Source: Streptomyces flavofungini (GTDB lineage Bacteria > Actinomycetota > Actinomycetes > Streptomycetales > Streptomycetaceae). From it: a stretch of DNA of 64,000 nucleotides. Each line of letters opens with the position of its first letter. Position 1 is the first letter of the stretch. Below the pieces are notes generated by a model, which ran no database searches, was not told where the DNA came from, and saw only the letters and a program-made list of their open reading frames with translations. The DNA lies in contig NZ_CP128848.1 of assembly GCF_030388665.1 (NCBI RefSeq), positions 1 through 64,000 on the forward strand. The letters are read 5' to 3'. The position numbers and the translations under genes are program-made. Below, piece by piece: positions 60,073 through 64,000 of the stretch.

Positions 60073-60324
60073 TCAGCGGCTCTTTCGCGTGGTGCGTACT
60101 TCAAGGCCAGCCTCTTCGAGCCAGCCGTACAAGGTCTTGGAGCTGACCCCGGCGAGTTCCCGGATACGACTCCGCTGCGCGCCGACGCGTGCCGCCTCGA
60201 CAGCCGCCGCCCGCAGCGGGCCGTTCAGTTGCTCGGCCTCGGCGAGCAGCCCTGTGCGGCGTGTGCCGATCTCGGCTACCTGTCTCAGCGCAGCGGCGCG
60301 CTGCTCCTCCGGAAGCTCAACCAT
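60073..60324 (-). CDS. Small HTH protein, inverted copy
   Basis: Identical translation to the gene at 36341; its dyad is at 60365-60399. Confidence 0.68.
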   Translation of the reverse strand: MVELPEEQRAAALRQVAEIGTRRTGLLAEAEQLNGPLRAAAVEAARVGAQRSRIRELAGVSSKTLYGWLEEAGLEVRTTRKSR

Positions 60325-60719
60325 ACGGAGACGATACCAGGAGGCAGACCCTGGGTCCTCTGGTTGTTTCCAGGAAATAAATCTGGCACCATGGAAACAG
60401 ATGGTCGGTTGGCTGACTAGCCAGCAAGCCAGCTAACCCGCAGGTCAAAGCGCCCTGATGGCAGCGCGTCATGGCGGCCCGGACGGAGTGTTCGTTCCTT
60501 CTCAACTCCACATGGACACCCGGAGCCACGACTCGTCGGCACCTCCGAGCAAGAGATCTGCGGAGAGGTGCCACCACGGCGAGTCCTCTGGCCACCCGGG
60601 ATCAGGCAACAGCGACAAGCCGTAGGCCCTGCCTGTGCGTGGCAGCACGCACCTTCTCCCATGCCCCCTTTCGGGTGGACAGGGACCGATGCGCACAGGT
60701 GAGACAAGGGCGAAGATCG

Positions 60720-60766
60720 CGGGCCCCGTAGGCAGCAGTCGACCGGTTCGAGTCCGGTCCGGGGCA
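60720..60766 (+). other. tRNA 3'-end-like element, inverted copy
   Basis: Mirror of 35899-35945; here the T-arm reads directly on the plus strand at 60742-60758. Confidence 0.4.
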
Positions 60767-60867
60767 CCCCCTTTTGCGGCTGACCAGCCGCCGCAGTCGC
60801 CGCCAACTCCGTGGTGCACGGCAGGTTGGCGGCGGCCGCGGCTGCTCGTCCGAGCAGCGACAAGGCG

Positions 60868-60898
60868 GCGGCCCCGGAGGTGATAGCTCCGGGGCCGC
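60868..60898. terminator. Hairpin upstream of spd operon, inverted copy
   Basis: Mirror of 35767-35797. Confidence 0.6.
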
Positions 60899-60925
60899 CT
60901 GTACAGGAACTGACTAGGAGTCCCT

Positions 60926-61342
60926 GTGATCGACAGCATGACACGCGCCGTAGAGCGCGACGAGACCGACGTCCAGGAGCTGCACGAGCTTCTGCTCGGC
61001 ATGGTCGCCGACGGCGATGGGCGCGCGGCGACCGCGGGCCGCCGCGCGCGCCGGACGTTGCAGGAGATGGTGCCAGGCCACGTGCGACAGCCCGTGCTCA
61101 TCCTGCACCGCCCGCTGATGACGGGCAGTCAGCAGCCCCGCAGGCCCCGGCAGGGAGCAGACGACGTCTGCCCACTGTGCGAGTTCTGGCGCTGCCGCTG
61201 CGACGAGATCTTTTCCGCCGCCCCGGCCGCCCCGGCGGCGCCGGTCCGCGCGTCCGGTGACGGCCAGTGCAGCACGTGCGGCATGTGGTTCCAGGGCTGG
61301 AACGGGGGCGTCTGCGACGCCTGCCGCGCAATCTGCCGGTGA
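60926..61342 (+). CDS. Zinc-finger protein of spd operon, inverted copy
   Basis: Identical translation to the gene starting at 35739. Confidence 0.62.
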   Translation: MIDSMTRAVERDETDVQELHELLLGMVADGDGRAATAGRRARRTLQEMVPGHVRQPVLILHRPLMTGSQQPRRPRQGADDVCPLCEFWRCRCDEIFSAAPAAPAAPVRASGDGQCSTCGMWFQGWNGGVCDACRAICR

Positions 61343-61617
61343 GAGCGCGCCTCATACGGGCGGCGCGGGCAGCGCAGCACCGTGCCGCCCGCGCCGCCCA
61401 CGTCTTCGGACCCGACCACCCCCGTGCCCGGCTTCTCCTGGCGGCCGCCGCTGTGGCGGCGGCCGCGGCGTGGGAGGCCGGCCACTGGGTGGTCGACGTC
61501 CACCCCGCCCACCCGCACACCCGAAAGCGCGGTGCGCACCGACACCACCGACACGACGACAGCCTTGGGGAGGAGAGCCCCCGGGGCTGTCCACCAGGAC
61601 CTGAGTGGAGGACCTGA
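61339..61617 (+). CDS. Small membrane protein of spd operon, inverted copy
   Basis: Identical translation to the gene starting at 35326. Confidence 0.6.
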   Translation: MRARLIRAARAAQHRAARAAHVFGPDHPRARLLLAAAAVAAAAAWEAGHWVVDVHPAHPHTRKRGAHRHHRHDDSLGEESPRGCPPGPEWRT

Positions 61618-61874
61618 TGGAGATCAGCATGGCACGCACCCCGAACGAGCCCATGGCGGATGAGGACGAGCCGCGGTTCGACGTCCCGGACGTCCAGATC
61701 ATCGGCACCGTCTACAAGATGTCCTTGCAGACCGACCGGAGGGGCGCGGTCCTCGTCGCGTACTCCCAGGACGGCGACAACGGGCGCATCGGTCGCAGCT
61801 TCATTCGGTTCGACGAGGCGGGGCTCGACTACCTCCGGTCCCGCCTCGTCGACGGCGACGGCGACGGCCTGTGA
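61617..61874 (+). CDS. Small hypothetical protein of spd operon, inverted copy
   Basis: Identical translation to the gene starting at 35048. Confidence 0.6.
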   Translation: MEISMARTPNEPMADEDEPRFDVPDVQIIGTVYKMSLQTDRRGAVLVAYSQDGDNGRIGRSFIRFDEAGLDYLRSRLVDGDGDGL

Positions 61875-62113
61875 GGTTCTACGACCCGGACGGGACCGAG
61901 TACGGCATCCCGACCTACCCGAAGCGGCTCGCGCCGGACGGCTTGGCCGCGCCGGTGCGGCCGATGACGCCGGGACGGTGGCGCGCCGTGCACGCCATGA
62001 TGCGTGCGCGCCGCACCTGTCCGGACTGCCAGGTCACCTTCAACCACGTGATCCCGACGTCCCTGGGCTGCTGCCCGGGGTGCGCCGACTCCCCCGTAGC
62101 CCTCGCGGCCTGA
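61871..62113 (+). CDS. RRQRL-type zinc-binding protein, inverted copy
   Basis: Identical translation to the gene starting at 34794. Confidence 0.65.
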   Translation: MRFYDPDGTEYGIPTYPKRLAPDGLAAPVRPMTPGRWRAVHAMMRARRTCPDCQVTFNHVIPTSLGCCPGCADSPVALAA

Positions 62114-62122
62114 AGGAGAAGC

Positions 62123-63208
62123 ATGTTCAAGAGCAAGGGAGAACCCCGTTCCTGGTCTCCAGAGCCCGGGGCCTGGTCCCTGCGGACGCTGGTCCTCGGC
62201 GTCCTCGGCACGATCACCGTGGGCGTGGCGGTGCTGTCCATCGCCGTCAGCTACCAGATCCTGACCCCGCGCTTCGGGGTGTGGGCCTGGCCGACCGTCG
62301 GGGCGCTCGACGCGCTGTGGGTGGTGCTCCAGGCGACCGAGATCCTGGCGGCCAACAATGTTCGGCGCGCTCGGCGTGTCCAGTGGGCGGGCCTCGCGCT
62401 GACGGCGGTGATCGCGGCGATCCCCACCGCGGATCTGGTCCTGAACCGCACCAGCGGCGACTTCGACCTGGCCGTCATCATCGCGCCGTTTGCGATCGTG
62501 GCGACCAAGACGGCGTGGTGGCTCGTGCTGCCCTCGCTCGGCCGGAAGGTCTCGCCTGCGACGCTCAAGGCCATCGCGGCACGCCGTCAGGAAGTCGCTG
62601 ACCGGCTGGAGCAGATGGAGGCCGACGCCGCGCACCGCATCGAGCTGTTGCGGGTCGCGGAAGCGCTCGAACGGCAGGTGGGCGAGGCGGAGACCGACTA
62701 CCGCAAGGCGACGCTCAAGGCAGAACAGCGCAGGACGGAGCAGCTGCACAAGCAGGCGCTGGACACCGCGAAGGCGATCGAGGAGAAGCGGCTTCCTGAT
62801 GCGGTCGCGTACATCGCGCTGCCGGAGCTGGAGGGGTGGGCGCCGACCGCGCTCGCCCTGCCCGTCGCGGACCGTCACGCCCTCGGCACGCAGGTGGGCG
62901 CTCTGATGGGACCGCAGACCGGCACGTCTCGCGGCACGGCCGTCACGCTCGCCGACCTCGCGGAGGTCAGGGGCGTGCCGACCCCGGAGCCGGGCGCGCC
63001 GCTGACGGACGCTCAGCTCGGGGTCGTGCTGCGGCACCTGCGCTACTCCGAGGACCCGCCCCGCTCCTACCGCCAGGCCGTCAAGCTGTTTCGCCGTTCC
63101 GGCTTTGTCGGGGCTGAGGACCGCGTGCGCCGTGTGTGGAGCACAGAGGTCCTGACCGAGTCGGACGAGACCGAAGAGGAGACCGAAGAGGAGACCGACC
63201 TCGTCTGA
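62123..63208 (+). CDS. SpdB-like membrane protein, inverted copy
   Basis: Identical translation to the gene starting at 34542. Confidence 0.7.
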   Translation: MFKSKGEPRSWSPEPGAWSLRTLVLGVLGTITVGVAVLSIAVSYQILTPRFGVWAWPTVGALDALWVVLQATEILAANNVRRARRVQWAGLALTAVIAAIPTADLVLNRTSGDFDLAVIIAPFAIVATKTAWWLVLPSLGRKVSPATLKAIAARRQEVADRLEQMEADAAHRIELLRVAEALERQVGEAETDYRKATLKAEQRRTEQLHKQALDTAKAIEEKRLPDAVAYIALPELEGWAPTALALPVADRHALGTQVGALMGPQTGTSRGTAVTLADLAEVRGVPTPEPGAPLTDAQLGVVLRHLRYSEDPPRSYRQAVKLFRRSGFVGAEDRVRRVWSTEVLTESDETEEETEEETDLV

Positions 63209-63270
63209 CCGGCCGCCAGGGAGACGGCGGAGAAGGCCCGCTGACGGGCACTAGTCCGGCACCACCGATG

Positions 63271-63300
63271 CAGCCCACCCAGCAACGCCTGGGTGGGCTG
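63271..63300 (+). terminator. Terminator after spdB-like gene, inverted copy
   Basis: Mirror of 33365-33394. Confidence 0.7.
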
Positions 63301-63431
63301 TGTCGCGACTGCCGGAAGTCGTTGCAGTCGAGCAGTGCAGAACCGGCGAGTGAACGGCGAGCGAGCCCCGCGCCCGCAGACCCGCAGAGCAGACCCGGGA
63401 CTGAACTGTGAAAACCAGAACTATTCGAACC

Positions 63432-63463
63432 ATCAAGCGAGTTACTCTGTGCAAACTCTTGAT
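63432..63463 (+). promoter_or_regulatory. traB operator dyad, inverted copy
   Basis: Mirror of 33202-33233. Confidence 0.5.
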
Positions 63464-63488
63464 CGCTCACAGGCAAGAAGGAGGGGGA

Positions 63489-64000
63489 GTGGGGAAGAGG
63501 AGACACGAACGGGACGAACGGTACGAGCGCGGCGAGGACACCTACGGCCAGATGGCGGGCGCGATCGGCGTTCTGGTCATCAGCTTCGGGGGCCTGGCCG
63601 CCATCAAGGACAAGTTGGGCCTGTCGTGGCCTGCCACGGTGCTGCTCACCGCGGGAGTGCTGGTCGCGCTCGGGTACGGCGCCTGGTGGCTCAAGACTCG
63701 CATTCAGCGCGCATGGGCCAGCAAGGGCCAGGAGGGAGCCACCAAGACCGTCCTGGCGCAGGAGGCAGGCGCTGAGGATGAGGGGCCTGCCCGGGACGAA
63801 GGCCTGACCAAGGCTCTCGTAGCGAGCGGCGCCATCGCGAAGGACCAGTTCGTTCGCGCGGACGAGTCCGTCGTGACACCGCTGCCCCACGGACTCGGCA
63901 CCCGGCACGAGTTCAAGGTCCCCCTCGGCCGTACCTACAAGCACGTGGCCACCAAGGCCGGTGAAGTCGCCGGTGCCCTGGGCGCAACCCGGCTGCGGAT
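63489..64000 (+). CDS. traB: TraB, inverted copy, cut by the window edge
   Basis: The first ~170 of 550 codons from GTG 63489 are present, covering both membrane helices; the window ends before the Walker A region. The sequence is identical in translation to the start of the gene at 33176. Confidence 0.88.
   Translation, partial: MGKRRHERDERYERGEDTYGQMAGAIGVLVISFGGLAAIKDKLGLSWPATVLLTAGVLVALGYGAWWLKTRIQRAWASKGQEGATKTVLAQEAGAEDEGPARDEGLTKALVASGAIAKDQFVRADESVVTPLPHGLGTRHEFKVPLGRTYKHVATKAGEVAGALGATRLR

Larger units (their letters stand above)
32665..64000. repeat. Giant inverted repeat with axis at 48,333
   Basis: Everything from 32,665 to 48,331 recurs in reverse complement from 48,335 to 64,000. 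All large ORFs pair with coordinate sum 96,665; inside 48,266-48,399 the sum is 96,666 because the left arm has C6 (48266-48271) and the right arm G5 (48395-48399). The loop is GCA (48332-48334). The window ends inside the repeat, so its true length is greater. Confidence 0.97.

Noticed and set aside
32665..64000. Natural tandem inverted duplication within a bacterial chromosome
   Set aside because: The axis lies exactly on a telomeric hairpin loop and the arms are almost identical, which fits fold-back or dimer formation from a linear plasmid end better than an old duplication.

Overview
The window holds DNA from two unrelated bacteria. Positions ~150 to ~23,670 are AT-rich (roughly 28% GC by eye), with Clostridium-type genes, AGGAGG ribosome binding sites and U-tailed hairpin terminators; the gene content fits Clostridium perfringens or a close relative (inference). 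From ~23,680 to the end the DNA is roughly 70% GC, with GTG/TTG starts and 1-4 nt stop/start overlaps, and is typical of a Streptomyces plasmid. The two meet abruptly at ~23,672-23,685, directly after a clostridial Fur-box-like site, ribosome binding site and ATG. The first ~148 bases are a third, unidentified sequence that cuts a UPF0210 gene. The most economical reading is a chimeric assembly rather than a natural replicon.

Clostridial part: ACT-domain and UPF0210 genes; a TtcA-like PP-loop protein; two DedA proteins; a TauE/SafE permease; a lipoprotein-permease-ATPase uptake operon of the SsuABC type; a MATE pump; DUF4250; a PfkB sugar kinase; a SulP anion transporter; a degenerate amidase; a polysaccharide deacetylase; an in-frame LysR/OmpR hybrid ORF followed by a histidine kinase; an Spx/ArsC-like protein; and class I ribonucleotide reductase behind a pair of NrdR-like boxes. 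At least seven of these genes carry single-base frameshifts, several in homopolymers, which points to uncorrected sequence error.

Actinobacterial part (23,680-48,333): one small linear plasmid, inferred length about 25.2 kb. From its left end: subtelomere, two zinc-ribbon proteins, a RelE-type toxin-antitoxin pair, a transfer module on the minus strand (VirB4-like protein in two overlapping ORFs, TrbL/VirB6-like protein, small 2-TM protein, SLT+NlpC/P60 hydrolase), an FtsK-type TraB with an octamer repeat cluster downstream (candidate clt), and a coupled spd-like operon. On the plus strand follow XRE/HTH regulators, rep1 with intragenic iterons and a DnaB-like rep2 (the pSLA2 arrangement), ParA/ParB-like partition genes among dispersed palindromes, and a two-gene telomere operon. 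The first telomere gene is Tap-like and carries a recognisable but degenerate palm of protein-primed family B DNA polymerases (motifs A, B and C); the second is Tpg-like. The plasmid ends in a telomere built from hairpins with GCA loops.

At 48,332-48,334, the GCA loop of the terminal hairpin, the sequence turns round, and 48,335-64,000 is the inverted copy of 32,665-48,331. For positions outside 48,266-48,399, x pairs with 96,665-x. The only length difference between the arms is one C in a C6/G5 run. This is what fold-back synthesis from a telomeric 3' hairpin, or a head-to-head dimer, would give. Every gene from 32,665 to 48,333 is therefore present twice.
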